Positions 7,903-14,437 of a stretch of DNA of 14,483 bases are shown here, piece after piece. The notes below the pieces were generated by a model. The model saw nothing but the letters and a program-made list of their open reading frames with translations. It did not search any database and had not been told where the DNA came from. Both the position numbers and the translations under genes were made by a program. Origin of the DNA: Hyphomicrobiales bacterium (lineage in GTDB: Bacteria > Pseudomonadota > Alphaproteobacteria > Rhizobiales > JAKIUO01); assembly GCA_027069645.1 (NCBI GenBank), contig JALXEI010000231.1, forward strand, positions 1 through 14,483. Direction: 5' to 3'. Within the stretch, counting starts at the first letter, position 1, and each line of letters starts with the position of its first letter.

Positions 7903-8016
7903 GGGGTCCAGAGCCACAAGTGATATGCATTTGTTTTTGTTTGCCCTTTCCACGAGTTCCTTACTTGCTGCCCCTGGGTCCCGGTTCTGTGCTATCGCTT
8001 GTCCGGGAAGCGAGAC
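7903..8016 (+). repeat. 114-bp dispersed intergenic repeat, copy B
   Basis: A gapless match to 5722-5835 in the same orientation, offset by 2181 bp. The central block GTGATATGC-(A/T)TTTGTTTTTGTT and the end GCCCCTGGGTCCCGG...CGCTTGTCCGGGAA are the best conserved parts. Here the left flank (CTCCCCGGCCTTGAGCCGGGG) forms a different hairpin from that of copy A. It lies 107 bp after the dynamin-like stop codon and 27 bp from the end of the convergent phnA-like gene, so it could end transcripts from either side. Confidence 0.72.
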
Positions 8017-8043
8017 GTGAGTCAACAATTTGGCTCCCTGGTA

Positions 8044-8232
8044 TTATCCCGCCTTTTTGACAAATTGTGTCAGGATGACGATTTGCTGGCCATTGACGCG
8101 GCCTTCAATATGTTCCGGATTGTCGGCAACCAGCGAAATGCCGCGCACGGCCGTTCCCCGCTTGGCGGTAAACCCGGCCCCCTTGACCGGCAGATCCTTG
8201 ATCAGGGTGACCGTATCACCGACGGCCAGCAC
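8044..8232 (-). CDS. short PhnA-like (YjdM C-terminal domain) protein, start unclear
   Basis: The 62-residue frame matches the C-terminal domain of PhnA/YjdM, a small SH3-like beta domain: VGDTVTLIKDLPVKG, RGTAVRGISL, and the hallmark ending FVKKAG. The zinc-ribbon domain of longer homologues is absent, as in short alphaproteobacterial forms. The first available start in frame is GTG at 8230-8232, but the conserved stretch VHRDSNGT lies upstream of it, and the frame continues open and acidic to 8361 without any ATG, GTG or TTG. The true start is therefore unsettled: a rare start codon, or a frameshift joining an ATG in another frame (8327-8329). It follows tesB on the same strand. Despite the family's name, a role in phosphonate use is not established. 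Confidence 0.7.
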   Translation of the reverse strand: MLAVGDTVTLIKDLPVKGAGFTAKRGTAVRGISLVADNPEHIEGRVNGQQIVILTQFVKKAG

Positions 8233-8369
8233 GGTACCGTTTGAGTCCCTGTGGACGATTTCCCCGGCATCTTTCTCGCTTTCAAGGCCCGCTTTATCGT
8301 CGACACCATCATCTGCGGCGCCATCGCCATCACAGGCATTATCGCCACCAGGGATCTGTGTTTACTGCA

Positions 8370-9284
8370 CTATGATCCGACCTCGCGGATCAGGCCCTCC
8401 TGGGCGGTGGAGGCAATCAGTTCGCCCTTGCGGGTGAACAGGGTTCCTCTGGTAAAGCCGCGGGCGCCCGAGGCCACCGGGCTGTCGGTACAATAAAGCA
8501 TCCAGTCATCAAACAGCACCGGTTTGTGGAACCACAGGGCATGGTCGATGCTGGCAAGCGCGAGGCGTGGATCAAAGATGGTGCGCCCGTGGGGGACAAG
8601 GGCTGTGTCCAGCAGAGAGATGTCGGTGGCAAAGGCAATGGCGCACTGGTGCAGATCAAGATCCTTTTCGATGTCACCGGGCAGGTTGCCGGTGGGCCGC
8701 AACCAGGCATATTGAACGGGGCTGTCCCGGTCCGGGGCAATATAGCGATTGATATCAACGGGGCGCACTTCGACCGGCCGTTCTTTCTTCCAGTAGGAAC
8801 GGATGGGCTCCGGCATTTTGTCCAGCAGCCGGTTGCGTACTTCCTTTTCGCCCGGCAAATCATCAGGATCGGGAACATCGGGCATGTCCATCTGATGGGA
8901 GAGACCGGGTTCATCCATGTGAAACGAACAGCCCATTGTGAAAATCACCTTGCCATGCTGGATGGCGACCACCCGTCTTGTTGAAAACGAACGTCCGTTT
9001 CTTGTGCGCTCCACTTCATAGATAATGGGGATTTTCGGATCACCCGGACGCATGAAATAGGCATGCAGGGAATGGGCAAAGCGCCCCTCGACGGTATGGG
9101 TTGCAGCGCGCAGGGCCTGTCCCACCACCTGGCCCCCGAAGACCCGCTGCCAGCCGTCATCCGGTGAACGGCCGCGAAACAGATTGATCTCAAGGCGTTC
9201 CAGCTCCAGGGTTTCAACCAGCCTGCCAAGGGCCGAAGGCTTGTTGTGTTGCTGTGCGGGGTGATTGTCCCTGTCTGCTGTCAT
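8370..9284 (-). CDS. tesB: acyl-CoA thioesterase II
   Basis: Hydrolyses acyl-CoA to free fatty acid and CoA in the cytoplasm. The 304-residue protein has the double hot-dog layout of TesB: VFGGQVVGQALRAA near 48-61 and HSLHAYFMRPGDP near 71-83 in the first fold; HQCAIAFATDISLL near 212-225, SIDHALWFHKP near 245-255 and ASTAQEGLIR at 291-300 in the second. By comparison with the E. coli Asp-Thr-Gln catalytic set, Asp221 and Gln295 are kept and the Thr position appears to be Ser245, a conservative change. Length is close to the usual 285-300. It is divergent from the UbiH-like gene with 123 bp between them, and a PhnA-like frame follows it immediately. No frame damage. Confidence 0.94.
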   Translation of the reverse strand: MTADRDNHPAQQHNKPSALGRLVETLELERLEINLFRGRSPDDGWQRVFGGQVVGQALRAATHTVEGRFAHSLHAYFMRPGDPKIPIIYEVERTRNGRSFSTRRVVAIQHGKVIFTMGCSFHMDEPGLSHQMDMPDVPDPDDLPGEKEVRNRLLDKMPEPIRSYWKKERPVEVRPVDINRYIAPDRDSPVQYAWLRPTGNLPGDIEKDLDLHQCAIAFATDISLLDTALVPHGRTIFDPRLALASIDHALWFHKPVLFDDWMLYCTDSPVASGARGFTRGTLFTRKGELIASTAQEGLIREVGS

Positions 9285-9407
9285 GGCAATTTTCTGTCCT
9301 GTTGCGGCCTGGTTGACTGCGTATTTGTACCGGTTTTCTTTTGCTTCTCGCGCCTATATATAAAGCATGAGTATTTTAAAACCAGTACAATACCAGGGAG
9401 CCGAACC
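9285..9407. promoter_or_regulatory. divergent promoter region between tesB and the UbiH-type gene
   Basis: The 123-bp gap is AT-rich near its right half. On the plus strand there is TTGACT at 9313-9318 and an AT run TATATATAAA at 9355-9364, but they are too far apart to pair as one sigma-70 promoter. AGGGAG at about 9394-9399 is a good ribosome-binding site for the start at 9408. Promoters for both genes must lie here; I cannot place them exactly. Confidence 0.4.
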
Positions 9408-10664
9408 ATGAGCCAGTCTGACACGAGTGATATTCTTGTTGCCGGGGGCGGGCTGACCGGGCTGCCGCTGGCTCTTGCGCTGCGCGGCGGATCGGTTGAT
9501 AGCGGTTTGCGCGTAACGGTGCTGAGCAAGGAAGGTCCCGAAGATCGTCTGGCGCCGGAAATGGACGGGCGCGCCTTTGCCCTGTCGGCTTCTTCCCGCA
9601 ATCTGCTGCAATTGCTGGGGGTCTGGCAGCATGTCGCCGAACAGGCGCAACCCATGACTGCGATTGATATTTCCGACAGCCGTTTGTCGGATGTCATGAA
9701 ACCGGTGTTGTTGCATCTCGACAATGAAATGGAAAATGGTGATCCCGCCGCCTGGGTTGTCGAGGCGCATGTGCTAAGGGCGGCGCTGGCCCGCGTCTAT
9801 GCCGAACGAGATGACATCAGGGTGATTTCTCCTGTCGATGTGACCGGTTTCACAACGGCAGCGGCAAGCGTCGAGGTGCAACTGGCCGATGGCGGCGTGC
9901 ATCGGGCAAGGTTGCTGGCAGCCTCGGATGGCAGGGCCTCCGGTCTTCGCAAGCTGGCCGGCATAAAGACCATCGACTGGCCGGCCAGCCAGTGGGGCAT
10001 TGTGGCCACCATTGCTCACACGCACCCCCATAACGGGCGCGCTGTACAGCATTTTCTCCCCGCTGGGCCGTTTGCGGTTCTGCCCCTGACTGGCAATCGC
10101 GTTTCGCTGGTCTGGACCGAGCAGGCGGATCTGGCTTCCAAAGTGGTCGATATGGATGATGAGGAATTTCTTGCCCAGGTGCGTTTGCGCATGGGGGACG
10201 AACTGCTCGAACAACTGGGCGAGCTGTCACTGGACGGGCCGCGCAATGCCTTTCCGCTCACCATGCTGGTGGCGCGGGACTATGTGAAGGAACGTTTCGT
10301 GCTGGTTGGTGATGCCGCCCACGGGATGCACTGGATCGCCGGGCAGGGGCTGAATTACGGGCTGCGCGATGTGGCGGCGCTGGCGGAAACGGTGATTGAT
10401 GCCCATCGCCTCGGACTGGATATCGGTTCCCTGTCACAATTGCAGCGCTACGAGCAATGGCGGCGTTTTGACAGCTTCGCCTTTACGGCGGGGATGGTGG
10501 CCCTCAATTCGTTGTTCTCCAACGACAATATGATCCTGCGAACGGTGCGGGATTTCGGACTCAATATCGCCGGTCATTTGCCTTTCGCAAAAAACATGTT
10601 TATCAGTGAAGCTGCCGGTCTTTCGGGGAGCGTACCCCGCATGCTGAAGGGAGAACCGGTGTAA
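9408..10664 (+). CDS. UbiH/UbiF/Coq6-family FAD-dependent hydroxylase (ubiquinone biosynthesis)
   Basis: A class A flavoprotein monooxygenase that hydroxylates the aromatic ring of a ubiquinone precursor using O2 and NAD(P)H. Of 418 residues, the FAD motifs are: VAGGGLTGLPLALAL with GxGxxG near 13-18, DGRAFALS (53-60) typical of the UbiH family, DGRAS near 174-178, and the second FAD motif FVLVGDAAHGMHWIAGQGLN at 297-316 followed by YGLRD. The usual His-Pro of that motif is His308-Trp309 here. The start at 9408 has AGGGAG at a good distance; the frame is open further upstream to 9246 but that part lies over the promoter and the tesB start. Which ring position it hydroxylates (UbiH, UbiF, UbiI or the alphaproteobacterial UbiL) cannot be told from the sequence alone, so no symbol is given. 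Confidence 0.9.
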   Translation: MSQSDTSDILVAGGGLTGLPLALALRGGSVDSGLRVTVLSKEGPEDRLAPEMDGRAFALSASSRNLLQLLGVWQHVAEQAQPMTAIDISDSRLSDVMKPVLLHLDNEMENGDPAAWVVEAHVLRAALARVYAERDDIRVISPVDVTGFTTAAASVEVQLADGGVHRARLLAASDGRASGLRKLAGIKTIDWPASQWGIVATIAHTHPHNGRAVQHFLPAGPFAVLPLTGNRVSLVWTEQADLASKVVDMDDEEFLAQVRLRMGDELLEQLGELSLDGPRNAFPLTMLVARDYVKERFVLVGDAAHGMHWIAGQGLNYGLRDVAALAETVIDAHRLGLDIGSLSQLQRYEQWRRFDSFAFTAGMVALNSLFSNDNMILRTVRDFGLNIAGHLPFAKNMFISEAAGLSGSVPRMLKGEPV

Positions 10665-10694
10665 TCATCGTGCAGGAGAGTGAGAGTTCTGAAA

Positions 10695-10737
10695 TCTGTT
10701 GAGGAAATGCACCAAAACAGAATCTGTCATTTTTTTT
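10695..10737 (+). terminator. possible weak terminator after the UbiH-type gene
   Basis: TCTGTT (10695-10700) pairs with AACAGA (10716-10721), and a run of eight T follows at 10730-10737. The loop is long and the stem short and AT-rich, with eight bases between stem and T-run, so this is only a candidate. It lies 30 bases after the stop codon. Confidence 0.3.
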
Positions 10738-10912
10738 GGCGTATCAGTCCGCCAGCCGGTCATCCCCGGGTAAGAAACAGCGACATTATGCCCTCAAAAA
10801 ATCGTTATCACAATATAGACTGCCCGTGTTTAAACACTGGAGCAATTGTGTTAATGTCCATAATTATGCGGGCTTGAAACAACGAAACATATTGTGCTGT
10901 AAAGGGGATAGC

Positions 10913-11536
10913 ATGAAAGCTGAAAGACCTGGCGCTATACTGGCGATCGGATTGGGGATATTATGGGGTGTAGCAATGTACCCTTTTTCGGTCCGGGCGC
11001 AACTGTCTTCACCCTATTCCGGTAACCTCACCGTCGAGCAGTATCTTGCGGAAGCCGGCGGTATTGCCAGATATGTGGCGCCGGGAAGATTGAGACTCGG
11101 GGGGCGGCGCGTGATGTGTGGCAAGCGCCCGTCCATTCTTGATCCGGAATTTGATACATGGGCCGGTGCCTATACCAATCCAGGCTTCATCATTGTCAAT
11201 CCGATCTATATGTCAAAGGAAAACAAAACGGTACAACTCTATATCTATGCCCACGAATGTGGTCATCAGTTTCGCGGTTTTGATGAAGATACAGCCGATG
11301 CCTTTGCCATTCGTCGCGGCGTCCGTCAGGGCTGGCTGACGCGAAGCGGCATGCGGCGTATCTGCCGGTTTATCTCCCGCGTTCCCGGAGATGCCGAACA
11401 TCCCGCCGGTCCACAGCGTTGCAGAAGCATGATGCATGTTTATCGCGATATTGTTGCACGGCATAACCGGGCCATTGCACGGCGCAAAAAAGCCCGCCGC
11501 AAAAAACGAGGCCTTTTGCTTGGTGCGCGGCGCTAG
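10913..11536 (+). CDS. exported metallopeptidase-like protein with an HECGH motif
   Basis: I recognise the motif but no named family. The 207-residue product starts with a signal peptide: KAER, hydrophobic AILAIGLGILWGVAMYPF (8-25), then VRAQ with a likely cut after Ala29. The mature part has YIYAHECGHQF with His114, Glu115 and His118 as in zinc-dependent HExxH peptidases, and a downstream acidic cluster DEDTAD at 124-129 whose Asp or Glu could be the third zinc ligand. Four cysteines (69, 116, 151, 170) could form disulfides; one lies inside the HECGH motif. The tail is strongly basic (RRKKARRKKRG). The start at 10913 is backed by AAAGGGG just upstream and by the signal peptide; an in-frame ATG at 10736 would bury it. 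Its 248-bp leader holds no other gene. Activity is inferred from the motif only. Confidence 0.78.
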   Translation: MKAERPGAILAIGLGILWGVAMYPFSVRAQLSSPYSGNLTVEQYLAEAGGIARYVAPGRLRLGGRRVMCGKRPSILDPEFDTWAGAYTNPGFIIVNPIYMSKENKTVQLYIYAHECGHQFRGFDEDTADAFAIRRGVRQGWLTRSGMRRICRFISRVPGDAEHPAGPQRCRSMMHVYRDIVARHNRAIARRKKARRKKRGLLLGARR

Positions 11537-11613
11537 CCGGCGATTCCTGGTATTGTGCCAACCATTTTACCCCAGCGCCCCTACCAAAGGGCTTGCTTTT
11601 TCGAGACCCGTTT

Positions 11614-11642
11614 TAAAAAGGGGTTTGGGGATAAATCCCCAA
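11614..11642 (-). terminator. hairpin with T-run after cobO, between convergent genes
   Basis: TTGGGGAT-AA-ATCCCCAA (11625-11642) is a perfect 8-bp stem. On the minus strand it is followed by ACCCC and then TTTTT, as in an intrinsic terminator for cobO, about 90 bases after its stop. It lies in the 196-bp gap between convergent genes, which otherwise holds nothing I recognise. Confidence 0.45.
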
Positions 11643-11732
11643 CGCTGTGCGCGTAGCACGCCGGTCTGGCGAAGACAAGCGGCGACAGCCGTTTTATACC
11701 GGGCAATGAGTCATCGCCTGCGCCGTCGCGTA

Positions 11733-12371
11733 TTACAGATCAATGCCTTTCTGGGCGCGGATGCCATCGCGAAAGGCGTGTTTTTTGTCGGCCAGTTCAG
11801 TGACTGTGTCGGCGGCATCGATCAGCGCCTGGAGCGCGGCGCGTCCGGTGATCACCACATGTTGCATGGCGGGGCGGGCGGCAATATCGGCCAGCACCTC
11901 CTCCACATCAAGCCATTTATAGCTGACGGGATAGGTCAGTTCATCAAGAATAACGAGATCAAACGAGCTATCGCTCAGCATCTTTTTGACCTCACGCCAG
12001 CCCTCCTGTGCTTTTTGCCGGTCGGCTTCGAGATTTTGAGTGTCCCACGTAAACCCCTCGCCCAGCACATGCCAGGTGACCTGCGGTTCTCCCTCATGGC
12101 GTGAACCGGCCGGAAAAGGCCCGAGACCTGTAAAGAATTTTTCCTCGCCGGTATCCGAGCGGCCCTTGATGAATTGCGCAACGCCTACTTTCATGTCATG
12201 ACCAAGGGCGCGCGCCATCATGCCAAAGGCGGAAGAGGATTTGCCCTTGCCATTGCCGGTCAGCACAACAAGCAATCCCTTGTCGCGGTCGGCGCGCTCG
12301 ATAGCGGCATCGACCACCTGCTTTTTTCGAACCATTTTGTTCCGGTGTTTTTGTTGTTCGTCCCTGCTCAT
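11733..12371 (-). CDS. cobO: corrinoid adenosyltransferase (cob(I)yrinic acid a,c-diamide), CobO/BtuR type
   Basis: Transfers the 5'-deoxyadenosyl group of ATP to reduced corrinoid, a late step in making or salvaging coenzyme B12. The 212-residue protein has the inverted-type P-loop VVLTGNGKGKSSSAFG near 35-50, then VAQFIKG, the VTWHVLGEGFTWDTQN block, and FDLVILDELTYPV, the Walker-B-like strand, all in CobO order. Length matches CobO (about 200-215). The start at 12371 has GAGGGA ten bases upstream. It follows a membrane protein gene on the same strand with 41 bp between, so the two may be cotranscribed. No other cobalamin gene is in the window and I found no cobalamin riboswitch upstream. 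Confidence 0.94.
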   Translation of the reverse strand: MSRDEQQKHRNKMVRKKQVVDAAIERADRDKGLLVVLTGNGKGKSSSAFGMMARALGHDMKVGVAQFIKGRSDTGEEKFFTGLGPFPAGSRHEGEPQVTWHVLGEGFTWDTQNLEADRQKAQEGWREVKKMLSDSSFDLVILDELTYPVSYKWLDVEEVLADIAARPAMQHVVITGRAALQALIDAADTVTELADKKHAFRDGIRAQKGIDL

Positions 12372-12412
12372 GGCCGTTTTTCCCTCATCTTCGGTTCCAT
12401 CGGGTTTCTGTA

Positions 12413-13096
12413 CTATCGGGGAGCGGTACCCGCGGCGCGATAGTCTTTAGACCACAGGGGCATGGTGCCCGTACCGGTAAAGCGGCGATAATCGGTCTGC
12501 CCGGCCTGCATCTCGAATATCAACGGGCGAACGCGCTTTTTCAGGAAGGGGAGCGAGTTGTCCGTCATGACTGTATTGAGGCGAAGTTCAAAGCGATAGC
12601 TGCCCGGGTCATAGTCAAGAATACGACCGGTTTTTTCATCTGCGCGGGGAATGAATTGCAAGGCCCGGGACCATGTGGTCCTGCCTTGCAGGGCAACCGG
12701 CATGAACGGGGTTTTGGGCTGTGTGCCCCAACTGCCAAGACGGGCGGTGTAAAATGTCTTTGTTTTGCCGGTGCGCGGATTGGTGATCAGAAGATCAATG
12801 GACAGTACGGTCCCGGTGCGCGCGCCGTCATTGGCCAGTGTCATGGGCAAAATAAAGATTTCAAGCGGATCTTCCGGGCTGTTGGGGTCGGTATAGGCGA
12901 TGCGCGGGGCAACATAGATGGAAAAATCGGCGGATTTCAATACAGTTTCATAAAAGCTGAAGCCGGAAAACAGCAGGGCAAAAGCCGAAATGATGGTGGC
13001 GAACATACCGGCATGCGAAGCTTCAGAGGCGCTGCGGGCCTGTTCCACGGCTTCATTGATAAACTGATCGGCTTTGCCACGTTTGAAGAATGCCAT
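12413..13096 (-). CDS. single-pass membrane protein of unknown function
   Basis: I do not recognise this 227-residue protein. It has a short charged N-terminal segment (FFKRGKADQFINEAVEQARS), one membrane helix at about 29-49 (GMFATIISAFALLFSGFSFY) and a C-terminal part rich in beta strands (IYVAPRIAY, LEIFILPMTLAN, TVLSIDLLITNPRTGKTKTF, YRFELRLNTV), which looks like an immunoglobulin-type or other beta-sandwich domain, probably outside the cytoplasm. The start at 13096 is preferred because AGGAAAAA precedes it at a good distance; another ATG at 13156 adds 20 residues. It lies directly upstream of cobO, so a link to corrinoid metabolism is possible but nothing in the sequence supports it. The nearest upstream neighbour is the IS element 153 bp away. 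Confidence 0.75.
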   Translation of the reverse strand: MAFFKRGKADQFINEAVEQARSASEASHAGMFATIISAFALLFSGFSFYETVLKSADFSIYVAPRIAYTDPNSPEDPLEIFILPMTLANDGARTGTVLSIDLLITNPRTGKTKTFYTARLGSWGTQPKTPFMPVALQGRTTWSRALQFIPRADEKTGRILDYDPGSYRFELRLNTVMTDNSLPFLKKRVRPLIFEMQAGQTDYRRFTGTGTMPLWSKDYRAAGTAPR

Positions 13097-13689
13097 GAGG
13101 TTTTTCCTGTCGTTGGTTGATCCGGCGCCAGCGGCGATCCGGTTAAATATAGCCATGCAGGAGAAGCACGCAATGGCCTGCTTGCACGATGTGAACGACA
13201 GGGATTGTGTATTTGCACAGGAAAAGCAAAAAGCGCCGTTATGACCTAGGGTCAGGACTCATTACAGCCACCAAATGACTGTGGCTGCGAGGCAGATTGT
13301 GGCGAAGAAGGTGTGGGCGCAGCGGTCATATCTGGTGGCGATACGACGCCAATCTTTCAGAAGGCCGAACATATTACCGACTATATGTCTTTGTTTGTAA
13401 ATGGTTTTATCGAAGTTCACCCCGTGTTTTCGGTTCTTCTTTGGCGGAATGCAGGGGCAAATGCCCTTGCCGATCAATCCATCACGGAACCAGTCAGCAT
13501 CGTATCCTTTGTCAGCCAGCAGGAACCTGGCGGCGGGCAGGTCGGGGAGCAGGGTTCGCGCGCCCTCATAGTCGGAAATCCGGCCTGCCGTCAGGAGCAG
13601 GCGCACCGGACGGCCCCGGCTGTCGCAAACCGCATGCAGCTTGCTATTCAGCCCCCCTTTTGTGCGGCCAATACAGCGGGGAATGCCCC

Positions 13690-13696
13690 CTTTTTT
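13690..13696 (-). other. programmed -1 frameshift site of the transposase
   Basis: On the minus strand the heptamer A AAA AAG lies where the orfA frame (SLLKKGAFP) passes to the orfB frame (KKGGIPRC). The switch is -1, the direction this heptamer gives in other IS elements. OrfA alone would end at 13648. A G-rich tract follows (GGGGGC). Confidence 0.75.
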
Positions 13697-13834
13697 AGCA
13701 GGCTGCAAGCGGTGCGATGTGCTTTGAGATGGGTTGCGTCTATCTGAAGCTGATCGGGCGTATCCATTGACGATAACTCTTTGAATATTTTGTCGAATAT
13801 CCCCATTTCACTCCAGCGTTTGAAACGATTGTAA

Positions 13835-14100
13835 TACCAGATAGCATAAATATTGACCCATTTCATGGGATCGTAGCGGCTCATATGGCTGGTAGATGAC
13901 GCGTAGCTCGATACCTCGTATCTTGCAAGCGGCATATGCCAGTCAGATGGGCCGCTACGACCCACCCGGAGGGCCGGGCGCTTTTTGCCTGCTGCAACGA
14001 ATTGCTCGGCTAATGGTACACGTACCACGTCGCCTCGCACTCCGTCACAGCAGGCAAAAATCGCTCCGGTGAAATGGATCAATATTTATGCTATCTGGTA
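13835..14100. mobile_element. 266-bp non-coding palindromic element nested in the IS transposase
   Basis: Terminal inverted repeats of 31 bases (13835-13865 and 14070-14100; TACCAGATAGCATAAATATT, then GA(C/T)CCATTTCA) differ at one position. TAA at 13832-13834 and 14101-14103 is the 3-bp target duplication. Removing the element and one TAA rejoins the codons for L-Y-N-R-F of the transposase exactly, which proves it inserted there. Inside, TCGTAGCGGC (13871-13880) pairs perfectly with 13951-13960 within a longer 25-base imperfect stem, and TTTTTGCCTGCTG (13982-13994) pairs perfectly with 14048-14060. Smaller palindromes lie in the loops: GATAC-CTC-GTATC (13910-13922), GGCATATGCC (13931-13940), TGGTAC-AC-GTACCA (14014-14027). 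No open frame of its own looks coding. It is best described as a miniature inverted-repeat element moved by an unseen transposase. Confidence 0.85.
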
Positions 14101-14437
14101 TAAAGGGTTTTGTGCGGTCGTATTCGGCGGGGGCATCCCGCCACTGGAGCCCGCGTTTGATGACATGGATGATGCCACTGATAACCCGCCGATCATCCAC
14201 CCGAGGCACCCCGTGTGCGCGTGGAAAGTACGGCTTTAGCCGCTCGATTTGTGCTTCTGTAAGCCAATAATGATCCGACATGAGCAAGTCCTCCTGCCCG
14301 AAGTGAATCACAAACAAGACCAGTTGGGAATCCCATATATTAATAGTTCCTGACCCTAGGCGGTGTCATCATTTAAGGGATTCCCAAATCATTAAATAAG
14401 TGATTCATAGAGAACCAGCTTTGAAAGGAGTTGGCCT

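Larger units (their letters stand above)
13262..14281 (-). pseudogene. IS5-family transposase, disrupted
   Basis: The intact protein would be about 250 residues. The N-terminal part starts at 14281 with AGGAGG upstream and reads MSDHYWLTEAQIERLKPYF, then RVDDRRVISGIIHV and QWRDAPAEY. After that one base is missing near 14118, so GPHKTLYNRF becomes DRTKPFI. The 266-bp nested element then cuts the gene; beyond it the frame resumes with YNRFKRWSEMGIFDKIF and IDATHLKAHRT (first catalytic Asp). The C-terminal part is in the -1 frame, after an A AAA AAG slip site: RTKGGLNSKLHAV, LLADKGYDADWFRD (second Asp), then GNMFGLLKDWRR, where the usual catalytic Glu of IENMFG is Gly. So there are three independent lesions: a deletion, an insertion and a lost catalytic residue. 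It cannot make active transposase. Confidence 0.9.
13249..14356 (-). mobile_element. IS5-family insertion sequence, inactivated and split by a nested element
   Basis: Ends are GGGTCAGGA at 13249-13257 and its inverse TCCTGACCC at 14348-14356, with ATTA matching a few bases further in. Both ends sit in CCTAGG, so the target duplication is either TA or CTAG; both occur in the IS5 family and the sequence cannot decide. Without the 266-bp nested element and one target copy, the IS would be about 840 bp, right for the group with a two-frame transposase. The transposase lies on the minus strand and nearly fills it. Confidence 0.85.

Noticed and set aside
9246..9407. N-terminal extension of the UbiH-type protein by 54 residues
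   Set aside because: It overlaps the tesB start and the divergent promoter; the ribosome-binding site and the Rossmann motif spacing favour 9408.
11436..12104. A 222-codon open frame on the plus strand
   Set aside because: Antisense to cobO and overlapping the intergenic hairpin; no family resemblance.
13097..13248. Cobalamin riboswitch upstream of the cobO unit
   Set aside because: The gap is only 152 bp before the IS, and no B12-box-like GCCACTG element or expected junction is visible.
13648..14082. A 144-codon minus-strand gene starting inside the nested element
   Set aside because: Its first half is non-coding element sequence read through by chance; only the part after 13835 is transposase.
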